From contig CAWHBF010000008.1 of assembly GCA_963827515.1 (NCBI GenBank), positions 186,001-250,000 of the forward strand: a stretch of DNA of 64,000 nt, read 5' to 3'. The notes below the pieces were generated by a model. That model saw only the letters and a program-made list of their open reading frames with translations. It did no database searches and was not told where the DNA came from. Of this stretch, positions 18,230 to 26,779 are shown piece by piece (positions within the stretch are counted from its first letter, which is position 1; every line of letters begins with the position of its first letter). Source of the DNA: JABFSA01 sp963827515. GTDB lineage: Bacteria; Acidobacteriota; Vicinamibacteria; Vicinamibacterales; UBA2999. The translations under genes and the position numbers were made by a program.

Positions 18230-18628
18230 ATGAAGAAACTGCTCGCGCTGTTCCTCATGCTCGCTGGAATCGCGATGTTCGCGCCGCCGCTCTCCGCGCA
18301 TCACGGGAGAGGACAGTCGTTCGACATGAAGAACCGCGTCACGTTGAAGGGCACGGTGTCGCAGGTGAAGTGGCAGAACCCGCACGTGTTGATCTTCATC
18401 GATGTCAAAGATGACAGCGGCAAGGTTGTCACCTGGGCTTTCGAGAACAGCAACGTGCATACGCTGGCCACCCAGGGCTACAACAGGAACACGTTGAAAG
18501 TCGGCCAGGAGGTCACAGCGATCGTCAATCCCGCCGCCAACGGCACCCCTGTGGGAATCGTGGTGAAGGTCATCCTCGCCGATGGCAAGGAGATCATGTC
18601 TCGCGAGCGGGGCAATCCGGTCGATTGA
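18230..18628 (+). CDS. DUF6152 exported protein, copy 3
   Basis: The 132-residue product has a signal peptide ending in PLSA, so maturation should expose HHGRGQSFD. The domain has VTLKGTVSQVKWQNPHVLIF, VVTWAFENSNVHTL and a VGQEVTAIV strand. Gly replaces the usual Ser after the two His residues. The ATG at 18230 follows a GAGG five bases upstream; a TTG at 18215 is in frame but less likely. The stop TGA is followed after eight bases by the next gene, so the two are probably co-translated. Confidence 0.87.
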   Translation: MKKLLALFLMLAGIAMFAPPLSAHHGRGQSFDMKNRVTLKGTVSQVKWQNPHVLIFIDVKDDSGKVVTWAFENSNVHTLATQGYNRNTLKVGQEVTAIVNPAANGTPVGIVVKVILADGKEIMSRERGNPVD

Positions 18629-18636
18629 GGAATCCA

Positions 18637-19473
18637 ATGGTTAAGGGTGCGACAACCTCACTGCTGGCGCTGACCCTTCTCGTCGGGTGTGCATGGTCCG
18701 CCGTCGGGCAAGCCAAGTTCGATCCGCGGGACCTCTCCGGGGTCTGGACGATCAAGGGGCATCGCAGTATCAGCGCGGACGTGCCGCCGATGACACCCGA
18801 AGGCGAAGCCAGGTTGCAAGCGAACAAGCCGACCCGGGGACGTTTTCTGGGCGAACCGCTGAATGGCCAGCATCCCGGCTTCGTGAGAGCTGTTCCAGTA
18901 CCTGCCGAGGGAAACGACCCCGTTCACAGATGTAATCCGAACGGTTTCCCGCGACTGCTGCTCGATCCGGAACCCGTTGAGTTCGTCCAGACCCAGGGGC
19001 GCTTGCTTCAGCTGTTTCAGTGGGAGCGCACCATCCGCGAACTCTGGATGGACGGACGAGCGGTGCCGGCCGGCGAAAACCTCGAGAACCTGGGGCCGGC
19101 GTGGTACGGCCACACGGCGGGGGCATGGGAGGGAAACACCCTCGTCCTGAATACCGTCGGCCTCGACGACAGAGCGTGGATCGATATTTTCGGCTTTCCA
19201 AAGAGTTCGGATGCGCGGATTGAAGAGCGCTACACGCGAACCGGCCCGGACACCATCGAGCTTCGCATGACGATGTACGACCCAAAGTTTTACAAGTCGC
19301 CCTGGGTATCCGACGTGAAGACCTTCACGCGGGTGAAGCGCGAAGCGACGACCTTTTTCGGGTGGTACGGGTTGTTTTCAGGAATCACCGAAGGCGTGTG
19401 CGCGCCGATGAACGAGGTGGATTCCTACAACGCCATCGTCCGCGATCCTGCCAGCAAGGGCGTCGGCAAGTAA
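18637..19473 (+). CDS. Secreted or lipid-anchored GDTLV-type protein
   Basis: The protein of 278 residues begins with a signal sequence that ends in LLVGC, a good lipobox, so it may be a lipoprotein. The mature part contains LSGVWTIKGH, RCNPNGFPRLLL, IRELWMDGRAVPAG, and the core GHTAGAWEGNTLVLNTVG, then EERYTRTGPDTIELRMTMYD. It is a distant member of the same superfamily as 12740 and 43105, with Asn in place of the core Asp. ATG 18637 has TGAGG a few bases upstream. It is the last gene of the receptor-amidohydrolase-DUF6152 series. Confidence 0.78.
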   Translation: MVKGATTSLLALTLLVGCAWSAVGQAKFDPRDLSGVWTIKGHRSISADVPPMTPEGEARLQANKPTRGRFLGEPLNGQHPGFVRAVPVPAEGNDPVHRCNPNGFPRLLLDPEPVEFVQTQGRLLQLFQWERTIRELWMDGRAVPAGENLENLGPAWYGHTAGAWEGNTLVLNTVGLDDRAWIDIFGFPKSSDARIEERYTRTGPDTIELRMTMYDPKFYKSPWVSDVKTFTRVKREATTFFGWYGLFSGITEGVCAPMNEVDSYNAIVRDPASKGVGK

Positions 19474-19491
19474 CCGTCACGATCATCTCGA

Positions 19492-19556
19492 TGTAGCGCG
19501 CAGGCTTCAGCCTGCGCGTTGAATTGACACGCGGGGGCTGAAGCCTCCGCGCTACA
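19492..19556. repeat. Double-hairpin intergenic repeat
   Basis: TGTAGCGCG at the left is complementary to CGCGCTACA at the right. Inside are GCGCAGGC-TTCA-GCCTGCGC and GGGGC-TGAA-GCCTCC hairpins. The TTCA / TGAA loop pair is the same design as at 10846-10903. It lies between convergent genes and may help termination. Confidence 0.7.
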
Positions 19557-19569
19557 CACCTCTGAAACG

Positions 19570-22500
19570 CTAGAAGTTGAACTCGCCGCCCATCTTGAGC
19601 ATGCGTCCGCCCATCACCTGCACGACGTTGCCCCATGCCGGGCCGTACCGCAAGGTCTGGTTGAGGACGGCGTTCTCGTTGAACGCGTTGTAAAGGTCCA
19701 GGTTCGCGTTGAACCGTGTCTTGCCAACCGTGAATCGTTTGGACAGGCGAAGATCCACCTGCTGGAGTCGCGGCTCGAATACCGTGTTCGGCGGAACGAG
19801 ATCGATCACGACGTTGTTGCGACCCACCAGATTGCGGCCGAGCGACGGGCTGATCTCGGCGTTGGTCGCCAGGTACGTGGTGTTGATCGGCATGCCCGGG
19901 ATGTTCTGGTAGATCGCGCTCGTCTGAAGACTCCACGGCAGTGGGTACACGACCATGAACTTCAATTGCGTCGCCGCAGCCCACGGTCGGCTGACCCTGC
20001 AATAGCCCGGTGTCGTGCCTCCGATCGTCAGGCCGAAACCGGTCTCGGCGTCCTGGGGCTGATCCACCACCGCGCAGGCTTCTTCCACCGTGCGGCCCAT
20101 GCTGACGCCACCCTGGAACATGCCACCCTGACCGAATCTGGTGTTGAGGCCGACATCGACGCCGTTGTAGACCTCGGATCGCTTCCCGTAGTGGGAGGCC
20201 AGCGTCGTCAGGTTGTTGACCTGACCGAACTTCTCCGGCTTGATGTCATAGAGACCGCAGATGGGCTGCCCGCTGATCTCCGACGGCAGCCGGCTGTCGG
20301 TTGGCGCCGTGATGCAGAAGTGGTCGTAGTCGGCCGGCGTGACGGCGAGGTTGTCGGTGACCTGGAAATTACCGTACCACGTGCGGTAGTAGCCCACATT
20401 GAGCGCCATGTTCGGCCGCAGCTCGTGCTGAAGCGCAACTGACGCCTGCCAGTTGTATCCCTCCTTGTTGAATCCGGTCCGAGCATCGGGCGCCACACCG
20501 CCGCTCGGCGGCTTGACCTCACCGAACGTGAGATCGGAGAAGGGGCCGCACTCGCCGTTGGCAGCCGACGTCGCAAGCGAGCAATCAGGCACGAAGTCCC
20601 GGTCGGCGTCGTTCCACGTGCGGGTCACGCTCTGCGCCGTGGTCAGCAGGGGATTGCCGACAGGACCGACATTGCGGGGAGTGAACCTGCCGAGCGACGC
20701 CTTGATCGCCGTCCGGCCGGTGCCGTAGACATCGTACGCCGCGCCGACCCGTGGGCTCAGATTGCTGAAGTTGGGAGAATCCTTGACCGGATCGGTATGA
20801 CGGGCGGGAACGAAATAACCCGCCGGCAGATCCTGCTCGGGGATCGATCCGTTGAAGTTGTTGAAACGCACGCCGAGGTTCAGCGTCAGCTTCCGGACGG
20901 TCCACTGATCCTGGGCAAACGCCGAGATGTCGGTCGAGTCCTCCCATAACCCGAACGGAACCGCCCACAACGTGATCGACTGCGGCACCATGTTGCGGAC
21001 CGTGTATCCTCTGGCGCCGTTGATCTGATTCAGATCGGTGTACCGATTCGGCAGCCGGCCGAGGAGGTACTGGCTTCGCTCGAAGCCCGCCTTCAGGCTG
21101 TGCGCCCCCGTGATATAGGCGGTCGTGAAACGCTGGAAGTAGAACTCGCGCTTCAGCGTCGTGTAGTTGCCGCCTGCCGTGTTGATCGACACAGCACGAG
21201 ACCCCCACCGATAATTGTTATTCAGCTCCGTGACCTGGATGACATTCGACGCGACCCCAGGTTCCCGCTTCGTCGTGTTGTGAAACGCCTGCATCGACAC
21301 CGAACCCTCGAATAGCAGACGGCTGGTCGCCGGATACGTCCAGCTGACGCTCGGGAACGTGTTGGGGTTGTAGTGGTGCTCCCCCGTCGCTTCAGGCGCG
21401 GCCAGGACTCCGCCCTGCGGGGCCAGCAGGAACATGAAACAGCTGCAATTGTCGTTGACGGTCGCCGCCGCGACGAACTTGTGTTTCGACGTCGCCTGCC
21501 ACGTCAGGCGCATGCTGTGATCCTTGTACCAGTCGTCCGTGTACGCCGGCCGGTCCAAGTCGGCCTCGTACGCGAAGACGTCCCACATCGGGTCCGTGCT
21601 GATGTCCACGCCCTGGAGCTTGTTGTAGTAGTTCCCCTGCTGATACTGGCCGACGCTCGACTGCCGGTGGGCGTAAAAGAACCACAACTTGTCACGCTTG
21701 ATCGGTCCGCCCAGGCCTCCACCGGTGTCGATCAATCTCTTCAAGCCAGGCGCCGCGGTCAGATTCCTGGCGCGCAGGTCATCGGTGATGTTCTCGGCCT
21801 GGAGGTTCGGATGTGAGAACGCGCCACTGACGTTGCCCGAAAAAGTGTTGCCACCGTCCCTCGGCACGACCTTGACCTGGACACCGCCGGTCTGGGCTTC
21901 AGCCGACATGCCACTCGTCTCGATGCTGACCTCCTGGAACGTCTGGTTGTTCAAGCTGAAGACGCCCCCGGTTTGAACCTTGGTATTGACACCGTCCTGC
22001 ACGTAGGAAATGTCGGCCGCCCGCTGGCCGTGAACGCCGAACTGCCCGCGCTCGCCCGCGACGCCACCCACGTCGTGAAGCGTCGAGGTCTCCAGCGTGG
22101 CCCCCGCGATGAGCGTGGCGTACTGACCCATGCGTCCCGTGGTCGGGATCGCCGTGAGCGTGTCCCGATCGACGGTGACCTGGGAGCGGATATTGCGGAT
22201 GTCCACCACCGGCGCCTCGCCGGTGATCGTGATCGTCTCTTCGACCCCCCCGAGGGCCATGTCGGCATTCACCGTTGCTGTGAACCCGGCGGTCAGTTCC
22301 ACACCTTCCCGCCTGAGCGTACTGAAGCCTGGGAGCGTGAAGACCACGGTGTAGCTGCCGGGCCGCAGGTCGACGAAGTTATAGAGGCCCCCGCCGTCGG
22401 TCACGACGGTGCGAGTGCCTTCGATAAGGGCGGGGCTGGAAGCCTCCACGGTGACACCTGGGAGCGCTCCGCCCGAGACATCGCGCACCGCGCCCGCGAT

Positions 22501-22593
22501 GCCGGACTGCTGCGCCCACGCCTGAGCCGGAAGAAGCAGCAGGCACAAGGCGATGGCGAAACCGACGACACTGTGCCTTTGCGCGTTCATCAA
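19570..22593 (-). CDS. TonB-dependent receptor with carboxypeptidase-regulatory-like domain, intact
   Basis: This 1,007-residue protein is the one large receptor in the window with an unbroken frame. It has a signal peptide (about residues 1-27, AWAQQ), a carboxypeptidase-regulatory-like domain (about 30-115, DVSGGALPGVTVEASS), a plug domain (about 120-290, TITGEAPVVDIRN, DISYVQDGVNTK, KVVPRDGGNTFSGNVSG) and a barrel of alternating strands ending in LKMGGEFNF with terminal Phe. Such receptors import large or scarce ligands using the Ton system; the substrate is not evident. No TonB/ExbBD genes are near. It is divergent from a DUF6152 operon at 22775, with facing promoters in the gap. It belongs to a different subgroup from the three frameshifted receptors. 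Confidence 0.92.
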   Translation of the reverse strand: MMNAQRHSVVGFAIALCLLLLPAQAWAQQSGIAGAVRDVSGGALPGVTVEASSPALIEGTRTVVTDGGGLYNFVDLRPGSYTVVFTLPGFSTLRREGVELTAGFTATVNADMALGGVEETITITGEAPVVDIRNIRSQVTVDRDTLTAIPTTGRMGQYATLIAGATLETSTLHDVGGVAGERGQFGVHGQRAADISYVQDGVNTKVQTGGVFSLNNQTFQEVSIETSGMSAEAQTGGVQVKVVPRDGGNTFSGNVSGAFSHPNLQAENITDDLRARNLTAAPGLKRLIDTGGGLGGPIKRDKLWFFYAHRQSSVGQYQQGNYYNKLQGVDISTDPMWDVFAYEADLDRPAYTDDWYKDHSMRLTWQATSKHKFVAAATVNDNCSCFMFLLAPQGGVLAAPEATGEHHYNPNTFPSVSWTYPATSRLLFEGSVSMQAFHNTTKREPGVASNVIQVTELNNNYRWGSRAVSINTAGGNYTTLKREFYFQRFTTAYITGAHSLKAGFERSQYLLGRLPNRYTDLNQINGARGYTVRNMVPQSITLWAVPFGLWEDSTDISAFAQDQWTVRKLTLNLGVRFNNFNGSIPEQDLPAGYFVPARHTDPVKDSPNFSNLSPRVGAAYDVYGTGRTAIKASLGRFTPRNVGPVGNPLLTTAQSVTRTWNDADRDFVPDCSLATSAANGECGPFSDLTFGEVKPPSGGVAPDARTGFNKEGYNWQASVALQHELRPNMALNVGYYRTWYGNFQVTDNLAVTPADYDHFCITAPTDSRLPSEISGQPICGLYDIKPEKFGQVNNLTTLASHYGKRSEVYNGVDVGLNTRFGQGGMFQGGVSMGRTVEEACAVVDQPQDAETGFGLTIGGTTPGYCRVSRPWAAATQLKFMVVYPLPWSLQTSAIYQNIPGMPINTTYLATNAEISPSLGRNLVGRNNVVIDLVPPNTVFEPRLQQVDLRLSKRFTVGKTRFNANLDLYNAFNENAVLNQTLRYGPAWGNVVQVMGGRMLKMGGEFNF

Positions 22594-22641
22594 TTACCCC
22601 TCCTAGCCTGCAAAGCCATCTCGGCCGGACAGGTCGGTCGG

Positions 22642-22670
22642 AGACTATGTTGGGCCTCGCGAATTGTCAA
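22642..22670 (-). promoter_or_regulatory. Candidate sigma-70 promoter of the TonB receptor
   Basis: On the minus strand TTGACA is followed after 17 bases by TAGTCT, about 50 bases before the receptor start codon. Position and spacing fit a housekeeping promoter. Confidence 0.4.
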
Positions 22671-22688
22671 CGTGTCAAGCCCCCACGG

Positions 22689-22719
22689 TTGTAAGTCCGA
22701 TCGCATCGCTGTATATATA
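22689..22719 (+). promoter_or_regulatory. Candidate sigma-70 promoter of the DUF6152 operon
   Basis: TTGTAA is followed after 17 bases by TATATATA, an AT-rich run that stands out in this GC-rich DNA, about 55 bases before the ATG at 22775. Confidence 0.45.
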
Positions 22720-22774
22720 GGGCGGCCGTGAGGGCTGGCGACGGAAACGGCTCGTTCCTAGAGGAAGGCGCATC

Positions 22775-23209
22775 ATGACCCGCGAAGGACTTCAGATTCC
22801 GAAACAGACATGGACGGTTGGACAGGCCCTGGTCGTGGCGGGCGTCACACTGCTCATGTCGGTGGCGCCAGTGCTCGCGCATCATTCCTTCGCCACCCAG
22901 TACGACATCAACAAACCGGTCGAGATGAAGGGCGCGATCACCAAGGTCGAGTGGACGAATCCACACGCGCGTTTCTACATCGATGTCCGAGACGAGAAGG
23001 GCGAGGTCACGAACTGGAATTTCGAGATGGCCAGCCCGAACGTCCTCGTCCGCAACGGTTGGAAGCCGAACACCCTCAAGATTGGCGATCAGGTGACGGT
23101 CGGAGGCTACCTGGCCAGGACTGCGCCGCGCATGGCGATTGCCGGCGCTATCACCGATGCGAATGGCCGCCCGCTCTTTGCGTCCACGCAGGCTGACCTG
23201 GGTAAGTAA
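22775..23209 (+). CDS. DUF6152 exported protein, copy 4
   Basis: The 144-residue protein has a long n-region, then a signal peptide ending in APVLA and a predicted mature start HHSFATQYD. The domain contains MKGAITKVEWTNPHARFYID, VTNWNFEMASPNVLVRNGW and the VTVGGYLAR loop. An AGAGGAAGG ribosome site lies upstream. It is the first gene of a three-gene operon with a GDTLV-type protein and a propeller protein, and it is nearly the same in layout as copy 2 followed by the gene at 12740. Confidence 0.9.
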   Translation: MTREGLQIPKQTWTVGQALVVAGVTLLMSVAPVLAHHSFATQYDINKPVEMKGAITKVEWTNPHARFYIDVRDEKGEVTNWNFEMASPNVLVRNGWKPNTLKIGDQVTVGGYLARTAPRMAIAGAITDANGRPLFASTQADLGK

Positions 23210-23231
23210 CGCCGTAGGAAGGAGACTGGCC

Positions 23232-24044
23232 GTGCGAATCGGTTCTGTCACGCTCGGGATCGCCTCTGTCGTACTCGTCGTCGCCGCGCTCGAAGCGCAG
23301 ATCTCCATTCCGACGACCCTCCCTCCGGCGACGCGGGCCGGCGGCAATATCACCACCAAGCCGCCCGTAGGCCCGCTTCCCCGTCACGCCAACGGACGAC
23401 CCGATTTGACGGGCCTGTGGCTCCGCCGCGGAGGGACCGGCAACATCTCGCAAGGCTTGCCGAAGGGCGAGACCATGCCGCTGCTGCCCGAGACGCTGAA
23501 GCGCATGCAGGCGCTTCAGGCGAAAGAGGATCCGCAGACCAACTGCCTGCCGCTGGCGACGCCGCGGGGGAACCCGTATCCGTTTCGTCTCGTGGAAACC
23601 CCGGCGCATCTCTTCATCATCAACGAATCGATGCACGGCTTTCGGCAGGTCTTCATGGATGGCCGGAAGCATCCACCCGCCGACGAGCTGATCCCGTCGT
23701 GGCATGGACATTCGATCGGGTGGTGGGAAAAGGACACGCTGGTGATCGACACCGTCGGGTTCAACGACCTGACGTGGTTCGACAATTACGGCCACCTTCA
23801 CAGCGACAAGCTGCACGTGATCGAACGCTTCACACGCAAGGATCTGGGCAACCTCGATATGGAGTTCACCATCGATGATCCGGGCGCGTACTCCCGCACG
23901 TTCAAGTTGAACTTCACGGCGCAGCTGATGCAAGACCAGGAACTGATGGAGTACATGTGCGAGGAGAACAACCAGGACGCCGACCACATCGAGGGTCTGG
24001 CGGCGCCGGGCCTCGAGGCACTCAAAGCAAAACCCGGCAACTGA
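23232..24044 (+). CDS. Secreted GDTLV-type protein, paralogue of the gene at 12740
   Basis: The start is a GTG at 23232 with AGGAAGGAG seven bases upstream; the frame is open further back but covers the end of the DUF6152 gene. The 270-residue protein has a signal peptide (about residues 1-22) and the subfamily landmarks DLTGLWLRRGG, NCLPLATPRGNPYPF, VFMDGRKHPP, the core WHGHSIGWWEKDTLVIDTVG and TIDDPGAYSRTF. Glu-Lys replaces the usual Glu-Gly of the core. The Cys residues of NCLPL and YMCEENN match those of the paralogue. Operon position is between DUF6152 and a propeller protein. Confidence 0.82.
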   Translation: MRIGSVTLGIASVVLVVAALEAQISIPTTLPPATRAGGNITTKPPVGPLPRHANGRPDLTGLWLRRGGTGNISQGLPKGETMPLLPETLKRMQALQAKEDPQTNCLPLATPRGNPYPFRLVETPAHLFIINESMHGFRQVFMDGRKHPPADELIPSWHGHSIGWWEKDTLVIDTVGFNDLTWFDNYGHLHSDKLHVIERFTRKDLGNLDMEFTIDDPGAYSRTFKLNFTAQLMQDQELMEYMCEENNQDADHIEGLAAPGLEALKAKPGN

Positions 24045-24070
24045 CACCCCCTCCCACACCCGGAGGCCAC

Positions 24071-25225
24071 GTGCTGAAACGTACGCGATCGCTCGTCGGC
24101 GCTCTCGCTGCCGTCGGTGTTGTGGCCGTGGTATCGGCCGCACAGAACCCGCCTGCACCGGTCGGGCCTCCCGTCAATCCCAACCTCCGCCACTCCACCT
24201 ACGCGCCGGTTGACGGCAAAGGAGGACAGGAGGTCAGCGGCGCGTACGAAGTAGCCAAAGGCTGGCCCCAGCCGGTCATCGAGGGCTGGACCATCAACGC
24301 CGAGGGGATCTACGTCGAGTCGCCGGATCGGATCATCGCGGTGGGCCGGGGCACTCGAAAGTTCCCGTGGACCGCTTTCTGGGGGCCGGGCGCGTTTCGC
24401 TCACTGGGCCAGGCGATCGCTCCCGAAGACCAGAAGCGCGGATCGATGATCGTGGTCTACGACCGCAGCGGAAAAGTGACCGAGTCGTGGGACCAGTGGC
24501 AATCGATCCTGCCCGACGTGCAGCAGGTGCAGGCGAATCCGTACGACCCTGAACGTCATCTCTGGATCGCCACCGGACAAGGCGTGGTGCAGCTGACGCG
24601 CGACGGAAAACGACACGTGAATACGCTTGACGCGATGGACGTTCCCCAGCCTCGCTTCGTTGTCGAGCACTTCGCCTGGGCCGCGAATGGTGATCTGTAC
24701 ACCTCGGGCGGCTATCAGGTCGTGAAGTTTTCGAAGGACGGGAAATACATCTCCGCCTTCGGGAAACCCGGCAGTGCGCCCGGCGAGTTCGGCGTCTACG
24801 GACAGGGATTGGCGGGAGCGGGCATTCATGGAATCGTGATCGACTCCAACAGAAACCGCCTCTACGTCGCGGATCGCGTCAACTCACGGATCCAGGTGTT
24901 CGACCTGAACGGGAAGCACCTGGATGTCTGGCCGAACATCCCCGCGCCATACGCCATCCGTCTGACGCAAGACGGCCAGCACCTGTGGGTGGGAGACGGG
25001 TACACCCAGAAATTCGCCAAGTATGAGGCGCTGACCGGAAGGCTCGTCCCCGGGTCGACCTGGGGAACGACGGGGATCGCACCCGGTGCGTTTTGGGGCA
25101 TCCACTACTTCACGACGGACAACGAGGGCACCCTCTACGTAGGGGAGGATCTCGCCTACCGGATTCAGAAGTTCGTGCCTCGCAAGGATGGAAACCCCGT
25201 CCAGGTGATCGGTCCGCTCATGTAG
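24071..25225 (+). CDS. NHL/6-bladed beta-propeller exported protein
   Basis: A GTG start at 24071, preceded by CGGAGGCC, opens a 384-residue protein with a signal peptide (about residues 1-23). The body is made of repeated NHL-type blades: GSMIVVYDRSGKVTESW, HLWIATGQGVVQLTRDGKR, DLYTSGGYQVVKFSKDGKYI, GIVIDSNRNRLYVADRVNSR and LYVGEDLAYRIQKF. This layout resembles the propeller of peptidyl-hydroxyglycine lyases, but lyase activity cannot be claimed here. It is the third gene of the operon starting at 22775, 26 bases after the previous stop, and is probably periplasmic. Confidence 0.83.
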   Translation: MLKRTRSLVGALAAVGVVAVVSAAQNPPAPVGPPVNPNLRHSTYAPVDGKGGQEVSGAYEVAKGWPQPVIEGWTINAEGIYVESPDRIIAVGRGTRKFPWTAFWGPGAFRSLGQAIAPEDQKRGSMIVVYDRSGKVTESWDQWQSILPDVQQVQANPYDPERHLWIATGQGVVQLTRDGKRHVNTLDAMDVPQPRFVVEHFAWAANGDLYTSGGYQVVKFSKDGKYISAFGKPGSAPGEFGVYGQGLAGAGIHGIVIDSNRNRLYVADRVNSRIQVFDLNGKHLDVWPNIPAPYAIRLTQDGQHLWVGDGYTQKFAKYEALTGRLVPGSTWGTTGIAPGAFWGIHYFTTDNEGTLYVGEDLAYRIQKFVPRKDGNPVQVIGPLM

Positions 25226-25230
25226 CACGA

Positions 25231-25256
25231 TCGCGCGCGGGCACACGCCCGCGCGT
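25231..25256. terminator. GC-rich hairpin after the propeller gene
   Basis: CGCGCGGGC-ACAC-GCCCGCGCG forms a strong stem six bases after the stop of the propeller gene and before a convergent gene. There is no T-tract, so an intrinsic terminator is only probable. Confidence 0.45.
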
Positions 25257-25259
25257 ACG

Positions 25260-25538
25260 CTACCCGCCGATGCGCACGTACCCGCGCAGCTCCATGTTGA
25301 TGATGGTGGTCAGCGCCCACAGGTCCAACTGGATCTCCGGCTGGATATCCTTGGGATCGATCTTCATGCCGAGCACGGCTTGGCCGCACACGTGGAACTC
25401 CACGCCGGCTTTCTTGAGCGCCTGAATGATGGCGATGTTCGGATTGTCCTGACCGTTGTTGCGGGCCTTGTAGGCATCGTTCTTCGGCACCGATCCTGCA
25501 GCAGAAGATCGCATGGTGACCGTGGATACCCAGTTCAT
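25260..25538 (-). pseudogene. DsrE-family protein, 5' truncated
   Basis: Only the C-terminal half of a DsrE/DsrF-type fold is present. From about base 25484 downstream the match is good: KNDAYKARNNGQDNPNIAII, then VEFHVCGQAVLGMKIDPKD with the family Cys, and LWALTTIINMELRGY. The 18 residues before that do not resemble the family, and the normal first beta-alpha units are missing in all three minus frames up to 25700. The gene therefore appears broken at about 25485 by a rearrangement or deletion. A short unrelated plus-strand ORF (25513-25662) begins at the junction. Confidence 0.65.
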
Positions 25539-25662
25539 GTTGTGGGGTACCGCTTATGTGATCCTGAAATGGACCGTCGGCCTATGGGCATTTCGGCAGG
25601 CAAAGGCGTATGTAACACGCCATGATGAACTCGACCTCGAGCACCCGCTCGGGCTGAGCTGA
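25513..25662 (+). CDS. Possible small single-pass membrane protein
   Basis: A 49-codon ORF starts MVTVDTQFMLWGTAYVIL, continues through a hydrophobic stretch that could span the membrane (about residues 8-27) and ends in a charged tail with TRHDELDLEHPLGLS. There is no clear ribosome site, and the start overlaps the truncated DsrE frame on the other strand. It could be the end of a larger membrane protein left by the same rearrangement. Low confidence. Confidence 0.3.
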   Translation: MVTVDTQFMLWGTAYVILKWTVGLWAFRQAKAYVTRHDELDLEHPLGLS

Positions 25663-25687
25663 CGATCACTGCGCTGCCGGGTGCCAG

Positions 25688-25729
25688 AACGGGACACGTG
25701 CAGAACACAACGGGACACGTGCAGAACAC
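25688..25729. repeat. Perfect tandem repeat of a 21-bp unit, two copies
   Basis: The unit starting AACGGGACACGTGCAG is repeated exactly head to tail. It contains the palindrome CACGTG and lies just after the stop of the META-domain gene and near the broken DsrE gene. Confidence 0.85.
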
Positions 25730-25749
25730 GAGGTGTCCGATTGCCTGCC

Positions 25750-26205
25750 TTATGGGCTGGCCGTCGTGATCCGTTCGAACTCGTAGATTCCGCCGTCGGC
25801 CATCAGCGACAGAAAGAGGCGACTGTCGCGCATCACGTACGACCGGATGAACCCCCACTGCTTCACGATGTGGTCGTGCAGCGATCCCGGGGGACATGCC
25901 GCGCGGGTCAGAGCCAGTGGGCCGAACTGGAGCTGGCTGGGACCATTCGATGTCCAGGTCCCGCGTCCTCGATTGCAATCAATACGCGCCGCCAGTTGTC
26001 CATCGGGGCCGAACTCAATGGTGTACTTTGCGCGATCGTCTGGCGTCAGCGCCGTGTCGTCGCTGCTCTGGAACCTGACGAGCTGCCATGACGTCCCGAC
26101 GAGCGGTGGCGAGGTCGATGGCTGAGGCACCTGAGCTCCCGCAGGCGATGCGGTCTGACAAGCGCCGGTAAAACATGCCAAAACGACCAGGGTGAGAAGT
26201 TTCAC
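25750..26205 (-). CDS. META domain lipoprotein (HslJ-like)
   Basis: The 151-residue product has a signal peptide ending in CFTGAC, compatible with lipid attachment, then a Pro-rich linker and a META domain (about residues 35-148). Landmarks are LVGTSWQLVRFQSSD, the IDCNRGRGTW block, LALTRAACPPG and a closing SLMADGGIYEFER. META/HslJ proteins are small outer-membrane or periplasmic proteins linked to stress and antibiotic tolerance in other bacteria; mechanism is not known. It stands alone, followed by 157 bases without a gene. Confidence 0.85.
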   Translation of the reverse strand: MKLLTLVVLACFTGACQTASPAGAQVPQPSTSPPLVGTSWQLVRFQSSDDTALTPDDRAKYTIEFGPDGQLAARIDCNRGRGTWTSNGPSQLQFGPLALTRAACPPGSLHDHIVKQWGFIRSYVMRDSRLFLSLMADGGIYEFERITTASP

Positions 26206-26361
26206 GGTGTGGAGACAACTGCCTGGGGAGGAATGACAGTTATCGTATCAAGCGGCCTGTACTGCGCGGCAACACGAGCAACCTGAGTTTGCGTGGCGCA
26301 CTGCCGCCATTCGAGGGAAGACATCCTGAAAAGCGGGTCGCGCCAGGAAGGTCGGCCCGCC

Positions 26362-26764
26362 TTAGTCGACTGTCTGACCCGGCTCTCGACCCCACGTGAA
26401 ACCATCTGATGGACGCTGCAACGTGACGAGTCGCACGCGATGATCCGCGGGATTGCGTCCCGGGGCACCGGTGATAATCACGCGGTCACCCACTTTGAAC
26501 GTGGCGCGCGTCAAGCCCTGCTGGCCGAGCTGCGCAACGCCGCCCCATTCCACCGCGTAGCGCACCGTCGTCCCGTCTTTCTCTCTGACGTCCACGTGCA
26601 CGAAAGAGTGCGGGTTGCGGAAATCGAGCTGCACGAGGTCTCCCTCGATCGTCACGGATTCCTTCTCGCGGTAGGTCGCGGCAAATGAATGGTGCGCGTA
26701 CGCCCGAACGCCGATCGACAGTGCGGCGAAGGCAAGGAATGAAATGACAAGATAGGCGCTTCAT
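26362..26764 (-). CDS. DUF6152 exported protein, copy 5, one frameshift
   Basis: The start ATG at 26764 gives MKRLS, then an extra T near 26751 shifts the frame. Read without it the signal continues as LVISFLAFAALSIGVRAYA and the mature protein would begin HHSFAATYREK. The rest is in frame: VTIEGDLVQLDFRNPHSFVH, TVRYAVEWGGVAQLG and VGDRVIITGAPGRNPADHR. It follows a GDTLV-type B gene by 16 bases and is the last gene of a long minus-strand series. It is most similar to copy 6 at 33176. Confidence 0.8.
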
Positions 26765-26779
26765 TAGCGTCTCCCGTAT

